Below, piece after piece: positions 9,433-20,007 of a DNA stretch of 64,000 nt. A program made the position numbers and the translations under genes. Below the pieces are notes generated by a model. It did not search any database, was not told where the DNA came from, and worked only from the letters and a program-made list of their open reading frames with translations. The stretch is from Chelydra serpentina (taxonomy: Eukaryota > Chordata > Testudines > Chelydridae), in assembly GCA_037349315.1 (NCBI GenBank), contig JBAIAC010000008.1, positions 121,084,001 to 121,148,000 on the forward strand. Direction: 5' to 3'. How positions within the stretch are numbered: position 1 is the stretch's first letter; each line of letters opens with the position of its first letter.

Positions 9433-12075
9433 ATGCAAGGCACTGCATTCAGCCGTATGGAATGGAAATCCATCAACTTCATGAAAAAACTCGCACAGAT
9501 ACAGACAGACATCATCTTCCTTTCCAACTGCAAACAAATGGACATCATACCTAAAGGACTAAAGGTAAAAAATCCATTACAATCTACTTACCACACAGAC
9601 TATGCTGAGAGATTGTGCCTCACACTCTCAAAGAAACTGCGAAACCACCTGATCAACATCCTATACAGCAAACAGGGAAAGATTAAGACTGAGCTCTCAA
9701 AACTGGATATTCTTTTGGAAAACCAACCTTCCACACAAACTTCTTCATGGACTGACTTTACAAACACTAGACAAGCCATTTACAACAAAAGCTTTGCTTC
9801 TTTACAAAAGAAAAAGGACACTAAGCTATCTAAACTGCTGCATGCTACAAGGAACCACAACAGCAGTTCCCTTACCCCACCCAACAATATTGTTAATCTT
9901 TCCAGCTATACTCTCAGCCCAGCAGAAGAATCTGTCCTTTCTCGGGGCCTCTCCTTTTGTCCCTCCAGACCCACGAACATGATACAGTTCTGCGGTGACC
10001 TAGAATCCTACTTTCGTCGTCTCCGACTCAAAGAATTTTTCCAACAGACCTCTATACAACATACTAAGCCACAGAATCCTTCCTACCAAAACTACAAAAA
10101 GAAGGATTCTGCGTGGACTCCTCCTGAAGGTCGAAACAACAAATTGGACTTCTACATAGACTGCTTCCGTCACCGTGCTCGAGCTGAAATTGTAGAAAAG
10201 CAAAATCACTTGCCCCATAACCTCAGCCGTGCAGAACACAATGCCATCAACAGCCTCAGGGACAACCCTAACATCATAATCAAAAAGGCTGACAAAGGAG
10301 GAGCTGTCGTCATCATGAATAAGTTGGAATATGAACAAGAAGCTGCCAGGCAGCTCTGTAACTCCACATTCTACAGGCCTTTATCCTCTGACCCTACTGA
10401 GGAGTACCAAAAGAAACTGCACCATCTGCTCCAGAAACTCCCTGGAAAAGCACAAGAACAAATTTGTACAGACACGTGCCTGGAACCCCGACCAGGGACA
10501 TTCTATCTGCTACCCAAGATCCATAAACCTGGTAATCCTGGACGCCCCATCATCTCAGGCATTGGCACCCTAACAGCAGGATTGTCTGGCTATGTAGACT
10601 CTCTCCTCAGGCCCTATGCTACCAGCACTCCCAGCTATCTTCGCGACACCACTGACTTCCTGAGGAAACTACAATCCATCGGTGATCTTCCAGATAACAC
10701 CATCCTGGCCACTATGGATGTAGAAGCCCTCTACACTAACATTCCACACAATGATGGACTACAAGCTGTCAGGAACAGTATCCCCGATACTACCACGGCT
10801 AACCTGGTAGCCGAACTTTGTGATTTTGTCCTCACCCACAACTATTTCACATTTGGGGACAATATTTACCTTCAAGTCAGTGGCACTGCTATGGGTACCC
10901 GTATGGCCCCACAGTATGCCAACATTTTTATGGCTGACTTAGAACAACGCTTCCTCAGCTCTCGTCACCTAACACCCCTACTCTACTTGCGCTACATTGA
11001 TGATATCTTCATCATTTGGACCCATGGAAAAGAAGCCCTTGAGGAATTCCACCATGATTTCAACAATTTCCATCCCACCATCAACCTCAGCCTAGACCAG
11101 TCCACACAAGCGGTCCATTTCCTAGACACCACTGTGCTAATAAGTGATGGTCACATTAACACCACCCTATACCGGAAACCTACTGACCGCTATACTTACC
11201 TACATGCTTCAAGCTTCCATCCTGGACACACCACACGATCCATTGTTTACAGCCAAGCTCTAAGATACAACCGCATTTGCTCCAATCCCTCAGACAGAGA
11301 CAAACACCTACAAGATCTCTATCAAGCATTCTTACAACTACAATACCCACCTGCTGAAGTGAAAAAACAGATCGACAGGGCCAAAAGAGTACCCAGGAGT
11401 CACCTTCTACAAGACAGGCCCAAAAAAGAAAATAACAGAACACCACTAGCCGTCACCTTTAGCCCCCAACTAAAACCTCTCCAGCGCATCATCAAAGATC
11501 TACAACCTATCCTAAAAGATGATCCCTCACTCTCACAGATCTTGGGCGACAGACCAATCCTTGCTTACAGACAGCCCCCCAACCTGAAGCAATTACTCAC
11601 CAGCAACCACACACCATACAACAAAAACACCAACCCAGGAACCTATCCTTGCAACAAAGCCCGATGCCAACTCTGTCAACATATCGATTCAAGTGATACC
11701 ATCACAGGGCCTAATCACATCCGCCACGCCATCAGGGGCTCATTCACCTGCACATCTACCAATGTGATATATGCCATCATGTGCCAGCAATGCCCCTCTG
11801 CCATGTACATTGGCCAAACCGGACAGTCTCTACGCAAAAGAATAAATGGACATAAATCTGACATCAGGAATCATAACATTCAAAAACCAGTAGGTGAACA
11901 CTTCAACCTCCCTGATCACTCAATGACAGATTTGAGGATAGCAGTGTTGCGACAGATTAACTCCAAAAGCAGACTTCAAAGAGAAACTATTGAACTCGAA
12001 TTGATATGCAAACTAGATTGCGTTGCCTCCGGATTAAATCGTGATTTGGAATGGCTCGGCCATTATGTTAATTGA
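9433..12075 (+). CDS. Penelope-type reverse transcriptase / GIY-YIG endonuclease polyprotein, intact
   Basis: The 880-codon frame from the first ATG (9,433) to TGA/TAA-type stop at 12,073-12,075 is uninterrupted; upstream the frame stays open into the pLTR but without an ATG. It would copy and insert the element's RNA at a nick made by its own endonuclease. Visible parts: a lysine-rich N-terminal region; RT fingers 'FYLLPKIHKPGNPGRPI' with motif A ATMDVEALYTNIP (catalytic Asp about residue 429); motif B SGTAMGTRMAPQYAN; motif C YIDD at residues 521-524; a linker with CNKARCQLCQH (740-750), the PLE cysteine/histidine cluster; and a C-terminal GIY-YIG nuclease with IYA at 779-781, YIG at 792-794, arginines near 801-803, Glu in RETIELE near 851-854 and Asn in GLNRD near 869. 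PLE RTs are related to telomerase. All key residues are present, so this copy may still be functional or very recently was. Confidence 0.93.
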   Translation: MQGTAFSRMEWKSINFMKKLAQIQTDIIFLSNCKQMDIIPKGLKVKNPLQSTYHTDYAERLCLTLSKKLRNHLINILYSKQGKIKTELSKLDILLENQPSTQTSSWTDFTNTRQAIYNKSFASLQKKKDTKLSKLLHATRNHNSSSLTPPNNIVNLSSYTLSPAEESVLSRGLSFCPSRPTNMIQFCGDLESYFRRLRLKEFFQQTSIQHTKPQNPSYQNYKKKDSAWTPPEGRNNKLDFYIDCFRHRARAEIVEKQNHLPHNLSRAEHNAINSLRDNPNIIIKKADKGGAVVIMNKLEYEQEAARQLCNSTFYRPLSSDPTEEYQKKLHHLLQKLPGKAQEQICTDTCLEPRPGTFYLLPKIHKPGNPGRPIISGIGTLTAGLSGYVDSLLRPYATSTPSYLRDTTDFLRKLQSIGDLPDNTILATMDVEALYTNIPHNDGLQAVRNSIPDTTTANLVAELCDFVLTHNYFTFGDNIYLQVSGTAMGTRMAPQYANIFMADLEQRFLSSRHLTPLLYLRYIDDIFIIWTHGKEALEEFHHDFNNFHPTINLSLDQSTQAVHFLDTTVLISDGHINTTLYRKPTDRYTYLHASSFHPGHTTRSIVYSQALRYNRICSNPSDRDKHLQDLYQAFLQLQYPPAEVKKQIDRAKRVPRSHLLQDRPKKENNRTPLAVTFSPQLKPLQRIIKDLQPILKDDPSLSQILGDRPILAYRQPPNLKQLLTSNHTPYNKNTNPGTYPCNKARCQLCQHIDSSDTITGPNHIRHAIRGSFTCTSTNVIYAIMCQQCPSAMYIGQTGQSLRKRINGHKSDIRNHNIQKPVGEHFNLPDHSMTDLRIAVLRQINSKSRLQRETIELELICKLDCVASGLNRDLEWLGHYVN

Positions 12076-12254
12076 ATCTATTTCCCTTAAGTTAACGATC
12101 CTCATTCACACCTGTGTGACCATCTTGTTTATCACTTCAAAAGCTTTTTCTTCCCCTGCTGTCATGTTTCCTCTCAACTAATTAGCCTCTTAAGATTGGT
12201 CTATACACCTGGACCATCATGTTTCTCTGACTGTATAAATATATCTGAAATATA

Positions 12255-12359
12255 ATTTCATTCCATGCATCCGATGAAGTGGGTACTAACCCACGAAAGC
12301 TTATGCTGAAATAAATTTGTTAGTCTCTAAGGTGCTACAAGTTTTTCTTTCTTATTTTC
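12255..12359 (+). repeat. 3' pLTR of the PLE
   Basis: From 'ttccatgcatccgatgaag' to 'tttcttattttc' this repeats, base for base as far as I can follow, the right arm of the 5' palindrome (9,286-9,385), but stops before the 'tgctgacacagactaacacggc' end. It is followed directly by the 3' TSD copy. Confidence 0.88.
12271..12308 (+). ncRNA. Degenerate hammerhead-ribozyme-like core (3' copy)
   Basis: The same sequence as the 5' copy: CCGATGA at 12,271-12,277, stem II GTGGGT/ACCCAC, GAAA, stem III AGC/GCT, and G at the cleavage-site position (12,308). Two identical copies flanking the gene is the arrangement expected for PLE hammerheads. The same two departures from the catalytic consensus occur in both copies, so they were probably present in the source element. 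Confidence 0.45.
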
Positions 12360-12372
12360 ATTACACTTATAG

Positions 12373-12904
12373 AGTCCCGTTAATCCTAAAGCAATTCACA
12401 GGCTATGGCCCTGATCCTGCAAACTCTTATGCAAATGGGCAACTTAGGACATGCCCTTAACACACAAGTGTTTACAGGATCTAGGCCTATATATGTACAT
12501 CACCAATAAAATGCAGCCTTCTCTGTAATAAAAAGCACACTAACGAACAAGGGCAGAGTACATTACACTATAGTATAGTAGGAGATGTGGGGTAAAATGC
12601 CCAAACCAACCTTTACTCTTACAAAAATTCCATGGAACCTTTGAACAGGTTTTTGAATGAGAATCTGATTTGGGGAGGGAAGTTTTGGGTTCTCTTTGCT
12701 ATTTAAATTTTGTAATATACGACAGGCATGCTTTAGGCTTAGATTCCCCCCCCCCCTTTTTTTTGTACAAAGAGAAAATAAAATAAACATTGATGCAGAA
12801 TATTCAGCACTTCAACTGTGAATGCATCATCATACAGGCTTTTAGAACGCAATTAGAAAGTAAAATGATATTTCCTATTCTTTCATTTATCAAACCAACA
12901 AAAG
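12373..12904. other. Inter-element DNA
   Basis: Opens with an old-repeat-like phrase (ggccctgatcctgcaaactc, about 12,400-12,420). A homopolymer C then T tract lies at 12,746-12,765. No gene seen. Confidence 0.45.
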
Positions 12905-13344
12905 GGTAAAAAAGGAGGGGATTGTTTGTAAGTATATTAGGAACAGAAAGAATCCTAACAGTATCGGTCCATTACTAGATGAAAATGGTAGAATTATCAA
13001 CAATAATGCAAAACAGGAAATAGGATCAATAAATATTTTGTTCTCTATTTAGGAAAAAATTAGATGATATAGTCATATCATATGATGATCATGAAACACT
13101 TTCCATTCCAACTGTAACTCAGGAAGATATTAAACAGCAGCTACTTATGTTAGACATTTTAAAATAAATAAAGTACTGCAGTGATTGATAGAAAATTTGG
13201 TTAATAAAAGGATTGAAGGATAGTATATGCCAACCAATATGGTTTTATGGAAAATGGATCCTGTCAAGCTAACTTGATATCTTTTTTGGATGAGATTACA
13301 AGGTTGGTTGATAAAGGTAAAAGTGTTTAATTGATCTAATAGAC

Positions 13345-13867
13345 CAGGGGTACTCAACCAGGGGTATATGCACCCCTTGTGGTACACAGAGGTCTTCCAG
13401 GGGGTACATCATTTGCCTACTTTTACAACAGGCTACATAAAAAGTACTAGCAAAGTCAGTACAAACTAAAATTTCATACAGACAATGACTTGTTTATACC
13501 GCTCTATGTACAATACACTGTAATGGAAGTACAATATTTATATTCCAATTCATTTATGTTATAATTATCTGGTAAAAATGAGAGTACATTTTTTCAGTAA
13601 TATTATGCTGAGACACTTATGTATTTTTATGTCTGATTTTGTAAGCAAGTAGTTTTTAAGTAGGGTGACCAGATGTCCTGCTTTTATAGGGACAGTCCCG
13701 ATTTTTGGGTGTTTTTCTTATATGGGCTCCTATTACCACCCCCTGTCCCGATTTTTCACATTTGCTATCTGGTCCCCCTATTTTTAAGAGAGGTGAAACG
13801 TGGGCTATGCAAGACAAATCAGATTCCTGAAAGGGATACAGTAGTCTGGAAAGGTTGAGAACCACTG
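13345..13867. mobile_element. hAT non-autonomous element inside CR1
   Basis: A 523-bp element with termini CAGGGGTACTCAACC and GGTTGAGAACCACTG, which are imperfect inverted repeats of hAT type. A perfect 8-bp TSD, TAATAGAC, lies at 13,337-13,344 and 13,868-13,875. Removing the element rejoins the CR1 sequence 'gatctaatagac' to 'ttctgtgtaaggc'. It contains no coding frame and is itself interrupted by a smaller hAT MITE. Confidence 0.92.
13661..13780. mobile_element. hAT MITE, TAGGGTGACCAG family, copy 1
   Basis: A 120-bp palindromic element with ends TAGGGTGACCAGA and TCTGGTCCCCCTA, flanked by a perfect 8-bp TSD TTTTTAAG (13,653-13,660 and 13,781-13,788). The interior carries 'gggacagtcccgatttttgg' and its near-complement. 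It lies within the hAT element at 13,345-13,867 and is therefore the youngest layer of that nest. Confidence 0.92.
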
Positions 13868-14169
13868 TAATAGACTTCTGTGTAAGGCATTTTACTTGGT
13901 ACTGTTCAACATTTTGAGTAAAAATTAGAATGATACAAAATTAATGTGGTGCACACGGATTAAAAACTGGCTGACAGGTCTCACACTGTAATTGTAAAGA
14001 GGGAATCATCATCATCACGCACAAGGGATCAGTTCTCGGCCCTACATTATATAACATTTTAATAAACCACCTGGAAGAAAACATAAAATCATCTCTGATA
14101 AGGTTTGCAGTTGATACAAAGATAGGGGGAGTGGTAAATATTGAAGAGGACAGGTTGCTGATACAGAGC

Positions 14170-14974
14170 TGTCACAAACATACAGCTAAAAGTAGCATAA
14201 AATCCCTCCTTTTCCTGTAAGTGGTTAATCAGTTCAATTAACCTAGTTGGAACCTGACCAGAAGGACCAATGGGGAAAGAAAATTCTTTCAAATCTGGGG
14301 GGTGGAGGGGAAGGTTTTGTTTGGGTTTTTTGTTTTGTTCCTTCTCGGGACAAAAAGAAAGACCGAGCAGGTAACCCAGCTCCTACTAAAATAATACATC
14401 TAACATTACAAAAATTGTAAGTAATAGCAAGAAAATGCGTTAAATTATCTTTTGTCTTAGCATGTGAATTTTCCCTATGTGAAGAGGGAGGTTTATTCCT
14501 GTTTTTGTAACTTTGAAGTTGAGCCTAAAGGGGAATCCTCTGTGTTTTAAATCTTATTACCCTGTAAAATTACCTTCCAGCCTGATTTTACAGAGGTGCT
14601 TCTTTTACTTTTTTCTTTATAATAAAGTTCTTTAAAAAACCTAATTAATTTTAGAGTCCTAAACATAAAGGGTCTGGTCTGTACTTTTATTAAAGGCAAT
14701 TGGTTGGTATATTATTCTCAAGCCTCCCCAGGAAAGGGGGTGAAGGGGCTTGGGAGGAGATTTTGGGGAAATAGGAACTCTAAGTGGTCCTTTTCCTAAA
14801 TCTTTGTCTAAATCACTTGGTAGTGGTAGCAATACTGTCCAAGGACAAGGGAAGAAATTTGTGCTTGGGGAAGTTTTTAACCCAAGCTGGTGAAATAGAA
14901 GCTTTTAGGGGGGTCTTTCATGCGGGTTCCCACATCTGGACCCCAGAGTTCAGAGTGGGAAGGAAATCCTGACA
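14170..14974 (+). mobile_element. Gypsy-type LTR (5' LTR of a truncated element)
   Basis: An 805-bp block starting TGTCACAAACATACAGC and ending AATCCTGACA, so it has TG...CA ends. A poly(A) signal AATAAA sits at 14,621-14,626, followed by T-rich sequence. Directly after the LTR comes TGGTGGGATCATTCTG, which begins TGG as primer-binding sites do; I could not match it to a particular tRNA. About 260 bp further on a gag-like frame starts. The 3' LTR is missing from the window, so the element is truncated. Confidence 0.75.
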
Positions 14975-15236
14975 TGGTGGGATCATTCTGAACCAGAAGC
15001 ACAGACCTTCAGGATATCAAAAAGGATTTTTTTTCCCTTTTGGGCTTGAAAACCAGGGAGTTTTTTTGTTTTTTTGAAAAAGGACTTTTTTTTTTTTAAG
15101 TTGAGAGCAGCTGGTGGGTTTTTTTTTTCTCTGCCTGATGGCAGAGTAGTTAAGTTCCTCCAAGGGAAATCACAAGCTAGTTTTTTTTTTTCTAGCTCTC
15201 TGGTTAGGCTAGGCTAAGCGCAGGAAGGCTAGGATA

Positions 15237-15890
15237 ATGGAAAATGAGGTCCAAAAGAAACTAGAATTAGCCAGATTGGAAGCTGAAGAGAGCCAGAAAG
15301 AACATGAAAGACAAATGGCCTTAAAGCGCTTGGAGTTGGACGCGGAGGAGAGGAAGAAGGCAAAACGCTTGGAAGCAGAAACAGCCAGGGCGGATGCTGC
15401 CCATAAAAGAGCCCTGGAGTTAAGAGACAGAGAAATACAGGCCCAGATATCTGCCAAGAAGCATGAACTGGCTGTTATGGAGTTGAAAAGACAGAACCTT
15501 TCAGCAGCTGGCTCCACTTCCCCAAAAATCCACAAATGGGAGCGACTACGTCCACAGTATGATGAATCCCGTGATATTGCTGAATATTTCATCATCTTTG
15601 AAAAACTGTACGCCCTCCATGCAATTCCTGAAGATCCCAAGATGACCACATTGGTAGCAAAATTGACTGGAAGAGCTCTGGACATATTAAACAAGATGCC
15701 TATTGAGGATGCTTCTGACTACGGTAAATTTAAAGAGTCTTAAAACAATTTCAAATTACACCTGAAATTTACAGAGTAAAATTTAGAGCTCTTGAGAGCG
15801 GCTGGACTAAGTAATGTGGCTTATGTAAACCAAATGAAGGATCTGTTAGATAAATGGGTCAAAGGAAGGGGTGAAACCCCAGAAAAAGGC
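15237..15890 (+). pseudogene. Gypsy-type gag remnant, frameshifted
   Basis: A 168-codon frame opens at ATG 15,237. Residues 1-85 are highly charged and alanine/glutamate-rich with heptad-like spacing (coiled coil expected). Residues 100-165 contain the capsid-like block with 'RPQYDESRDIAEYF' and 'AKLTGRALDILNKMP', as in gag proteins of vertebrate gypsy/Metaviridae elements. A stop falls at 15,741-15,743. The homologous continuation is visible just after it in another frame (VLKQFQITPEIYR), and again in a third frame from 15,792 (GLSNVAYVNQMKDLLDKWV). So at least two frameshifts have broken it, and protease, RT and integrase are absent. Gag would form the particle that packages element RNA. 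Not functional. Confidence 0.8.
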
Positions 15891-15911
15891 CACGAAAAAG
15901 TTTGCTTTCAC

Positions 15912-15947
15912 GGAGGGAGGGAGGGAGGGAGGGAGGGAGGGAGGGGG
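15912..15947. repeat. (GGGA)n microsatellite
   Basis: About nine tandem GGGA units at the junction between the gag remnant and the Harbinger fragment. Confidence 0.95.
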
Positions 15948-16242
15948 GATGGCTTGACGACATATACCCAGAACCACCAGCGACAATGTTTTCTGCCCCA
16001 TCAGGCTTTGGGATCACAGCCCAGAATTCCAATGGGTGGTGGAGACTGCGGGAACTGTGGGATAGCTACCCGCAATGCAACGCTCCGAAAGTTGACGCTA
16101 GCCCCAATACTGTGGACACGGTCCATTGACCTAATGGCCTTAATGGTCTTTAGTGGAGACACACACAATCTATTCCATAACATCAGTTTTTAAAAGATCG
16201 ACTTCTATAACTTCGACCTAATTCCGTAGTGTAGACGTACCC
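15948..16242. mobile_element. Truncated Harbinger element (right end)
   Basis: Ends with 'ccgtagtgtagacgtaccc', which is the inverse of the left end GGGTATGTCTACACTAC of the 3.6-kb Harbinger element at 29,697. Internal words on the minus strand (GGGDCGNCGI...LTLAPILWT) also recur in the first 250 bp of that element. The left end is lost at the GGGA repeat. It is therefore a deleted copy of the same family, in the opposite orientation. Confidence 0.75.
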
Positions 16243-16935
16243 TGAGAGACTTGAGGTTCACGGAAGATAATTACCGAACATGAACTCCCAGTGTGACACC
16301 CTGGCCAAAAGGGCTGGTATGATCTTTGGGAATATAAACAGGAATCTTGAATATGAGAATGACAGTTATATTATCTGAGTATTTGGCACTGGTGTAATTG
16401 CTACAAGAATACTGTGTCCAGAACTGCTGTCCACAATTCAAGAAGGATGTTGATAAATTAGAGAGGGTTCAGAGAGAAAAGCCATGAGAATGATTAAAGG
16501 ATTCGAAAAACTGCCTTATAGTGAGAGATTTAAGGCATTCAATATTTAGTTTAACAAAGAGAAGGTTATCTTTAAGGGATGACTTGATTACAGTCTTTAA
16601 GTACGTACATAGGGAACAAAGATTTGATAATGGGCTCCTCAGTCTAGCAGACAAAGATGAAACAAGATCAAACGGCTGGAAATTGAAACTAGACAAATTT
16701 AGATTGGCACTAAGGCGTTCATTTTCAACAGTGAGGGTAATTCATCATTGGATCATCTTACCAAGGGTTGTGGTGCGTTTTCCATCACTGGCAATTTCAA
16801 AATCAATACTGGATATTTTTTCTAAATGGTGCGCTCTAGTTCAACCAGGAATTAATTCAGGGAAGTCACCTGTATGATACAGTTTGTCAGATTAGATGAT
16901 CACATTGGTCCCTTCTGGTTTTATAATCTATGAAT
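16243..16935 (+). mobile_element. CR1 LINE 3' portion
   Basis: Contains the C-terminal RT region and 3' end of CR1: 'ggctggtatgatctttggg', 'cctagactgg...' type words in decayed form, 'gagagggttcagagagaaaag', and the terminal phrase 'ttagatgatcacattggtcccttctgg' (in pieces) to 'ataatctatgaatctg'. The encoded frame is broken. It may be the continuation of the CR1 copy cut at 14,169, with about 200 bp lost, or a separate copy. Confidence 0.75.
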
Positions 16936-18941
16936 CTGTGGAAAACCCCAAAATAGTAAAATGGTTTCCTTTAGGTTTCTAATCATATTGGGCCCAATCT
17001 GGCTCCCATTAAAGTCAACAGAAAAACTCCCTCTGATTTTAATAAGGGTTGGATTGGGACCATCATACGTGTACCAAAGTCTATATACTGTAATAACAGT
17101 GCCGAATAAAGAGTGTATCCTAAAATCATGGTTAGAATTTAAGAAACATATAATAAAGTTTTAAAAAATCAATAATAACCCATAATTCTGAGATGCACTG
17201 CTCTTTACAATGATTTGTATACTTGTACTGATTAAGTGATCACAAATAATGTTCCTTTGGAAGTTTATGTGATATTAAGTCACAGTAGCAGGCCCCTATA
17301 TACTATATTATCCTCCAGAAATGTTGTATGTTTCAGACTCAACCTTCCTGGTATGTGTAAGATAGTTCATATTCAGAAAGATAACTAGCTCAAGTTTGGA
17401 ATCTGATTCAGTAGTTTTATAGTGATATATTTTAAAAATTGTAATGTTCATACATGCCTTTTTTTTTAAACCATCTGCACTTTATATGGTAGCTTGCATG
17501 GTTATGAATGTGAGGCAGTATTGAATCTCTTTTGTATTAGGCTGTTCTTATCCATATAAATAAGGCCTTAAGTGCTGAGCCATCTTTAGGCAGCTCAGAG
17601 CTGGAGCTAAAGGCTGCTCATCCTTTAAGGTTACCTAAGAAGCTATGCTGCCTTGCAGTCTATGCCAGTAGCCCTACTCGTGATGAAAAGATGCAGCAAC
17701 ATTTAGGGAACCTACAACAGATCTAAGCAGCAGTAGTTAGCAGGCACTATTTGCAGTAATCTCATGTGGTTGCACCCCAGTTTCTCCACTACCTGTTGCA
17801 CTCCCATTCCCCAGCCACAGATCCATGGAAAGACCTCTACAGGGCCTACGAATGATGTCTCAGGATGCATCAGAGCAACTGCTCTCACCCCTCTGTGGAT
17901 TTTTGACCCCTTTCTTGGCGTATTGTGCTACCTTCATTTCATGCAGTGGAGGGTATCATGTGTGGCCCCTTACTTGTAAAGGTTCTTTTAAGTACTTAAA
18001 GGCAAAGTTAGAGCTCAATCTTTAGTTTTATATTCACTCTTAAAATCTTTTAAAGATGTCATTGCCCCCTAAGGGCACCTTTAGCATTTCACATTTTTAA
18101 AAAAACCATGGTTGTTGTGGTTGTTTTCTAAAGCCACATGTATCACAGTTAACTTGAAAGTAATTATAATGGAAAATTCCTGGGACCTTGAACACAAATC
18201 CTTTAAAGCCAGCTGGTTATAAGCAAGCCAGCATTGTCTCCGTTACATTCTGGGGTGGGAAACTCAGACCACAACTTTTGTAACAGGCTAGCTAATCTCA
18301 AGCCTCTGGTACTGGCTTCACTGTACTCTTGGAAATGGAGGCTGGTGTGAAGCTTTTTCAAAGGCACTGCTGGACAAGATGAACACCCTGGGATGTTATT
18401 AAGAGAATCCTGAGAGTCATGTTTGTTGTCACGGACATGATGTAACCAGTGCCCTTAAGAAATCTAATGCTTTTATTTATGCAGTTGTATGCAGGTGAAT
18501 GGTATCAACTTAAAGATTTTTCATTAATGCTTTTTTCTTAAATTTCAGAAACATTGGTAAAACTCAGCAACAGATTGAAAGGTACAATAATTTAAATTAT
18601 GTCAATGCAATCCTATTTCTACAAGGTATAAGACTTAATGTCTGATAGCACAGGCATATTTTTTGTTGATTAAATGCAAAGGAATTCAGCACTTTACACT
18701 TGAAATAATAGTTGGAAATAAGAATAATCACTTACAGTTCCAAACTTCCAGAGACAAATCCTTTCTCTTTATTCAGACAAATAGTTCTACTGAAATCCCC
18801 TTAAAAAAAGTTAGTGAGACTTCTTCTATAAGTAAGGGGAGAATGATTTGACTAAATAATTTCAAACTCTTTATCTTGGAATGCACCAGATCTTGTGCAG
18901 TTATAATAAATTCCTTTGGTTTGCAGATGGTATTAGAGGGC

Positions 18942-18944
<3 letters not shown>
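16936..18944. other. No gene recognised
   Basis: Contains an old-repeat phrase at 16,990-17,065 (ggcccaatctggctcccatt...attgggacc, inverted ends). The rest is AT-rich without recognisable element ends or coding. Confidence 0.45.

Positions 18945-19005
<61 letters not shown>
18945..19005. repeat. (TA)n microsatellite
   Basis: About 30 TA repeats ending in TATGTATGTATACATA. The tyrosine/isoleucine-rich frames predicted across it are artefacts. Confidence 0.97.
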
Positions 19006-19013
<8 letters not shown>

Positions 19014-20005
19014 ACATATTGGAACAGTTACCCAGGGTTTTCTGAACCCAAAGCAGCGGTAATTTAACTTTATTTTGTAGGCAGTATCAGGAATAAATAA
19101 ATGAAGACATAGCTTTTTTGTCTGATAAATTATTGGTACCACCTTGAGTTCTTTTATCTAAAACTACTTTTGTATTTGGTCTTAAGCACACACACATATA
19201 TGCTATAGCAATAGTTTAGAGCAGCCCAAACCTTATAGTTACCCAAAATCCAAGATGATTTCGAGTGATTACCAGCTGGGCTTCTGGGGCCCTCCTTCCA
19301 TCCAGCTGATAGGGAGTTTAGATGTCAGTTCCTTGCCCAAAGAAAATCTCCCTCGGACTGCTCTTAGGTGTTTACTTTTACTTAATTTTTAATAGCTATT
19401 TTTTACAAAACAGATAACTTTTAGTAACCCCTAGTGTGTTACCATAGTAACCCTACTGGGTTACCAATGTTTTTAGCTTTAACAAATAAAAATGTTTTGC
19501 TAATAAAAATAAGTTAATACTTTAGTTATAACAATAATAAATCTTATATACTATGGGCACTTAAAACCAAGGTTGACTATTTAAACATTTTTTTATTGTT
19601 ATGGTATATTAATTAATGAATTTATTTGTTTTAATTAGCAAAACTGCAATTATGCAGCTGGTTTGGCCTTGTCTTTCAAAGTCCTAACAATTATTCCTTG
19701 CTGTGTGGTATTTGGTTTTCAGCTAACAGTAGCTTGACACACAAAATGGCTGGCTGCAATGATGTTAAATTTAATTTTCTCATAACAGAACAAATCCTCA
19801 GTCAACTAGGACTTCACCATTGTCATTCTGCAGCACATTATGGTCACTAAGATCTTCCAGCTGGTAGTGGGGACAGAACTCAGATATTTTTCTAGAAACT
19901 CAGGACCCTGACTTGAGCTCTCTCTTTTGGCTAGAACACAACTGAGTAGCATGATCCCATCCAGCAGAGGGGAGCTATCTCACTACTATATTAGTGAGCG
20001 GGATA
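19006..20005. other. No gene recognised
   Basis: AT-rich. Contains a 'gttacc' repeat phrase near 19,420-19,470. No TSD-bounded element or open frame of interest. Confidence 0.4.
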
Positions 20006-20007
20006 GC

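Larger units (their letters stand above)
9161..12359 (+). mobile_element. Complete Penelope-like element (PLE)
   Basis: A 3.2-kb retroelement with every part expected of a PLE. It is flanked by a perfect 13-bp TSD, ATTACACTTATAG, at 9,148-9,160 and 12,360-12,372. The 5' end is an inverted copy of the terminal pseudo-LTR (pLTR) fused to a direct copy; the central gene encodes reverse transcriptase plus GIY-YIG endonuclease; the 3' end (from about 12,255) is another direct pLTR copy. Inverted 5' pLTR arrangements are known for Penelope elements. The open gene and perfect TSD imply a fairly recent insertion. It sits in unique DNA, not inside another repeat that I can recognise. Confidence 0.92.
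12905..14169 (+). mobile_element. CR1 LINE fragment, interrupted
   Basis: Words such as 'tcggtccattactagatgaaaatgg', 'tatcatatgatgatcatgaaacactttcc' (in pieces) and 'ctaacttgatatctttttt', and after the insertion 'tgatacaaaattaatgtggtgc' and 'gcagttgatacaaagatag', follow the order of the turtle CR1 reverse-transcriptase gene as I recall it. The reading frame is broken throughout and pieces are missing (for example near 13,145-13,190). It is split by a hAT element at 13,345-13,867 and ends abruptly where a gypsy-type LTR begins at 14,170. Confidence 0.75.

Noticed and set aside
15902..16129. Gly/Glu/Arg-rich frame spanning the GGGA repeat
   Set aside because: A fusion of a microsatellite and Harbinger non-coding sequence.
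18876..19142. Frames encoding long Tyr-Ile runs
   Set aside because: Simple translation of the TA repeat.
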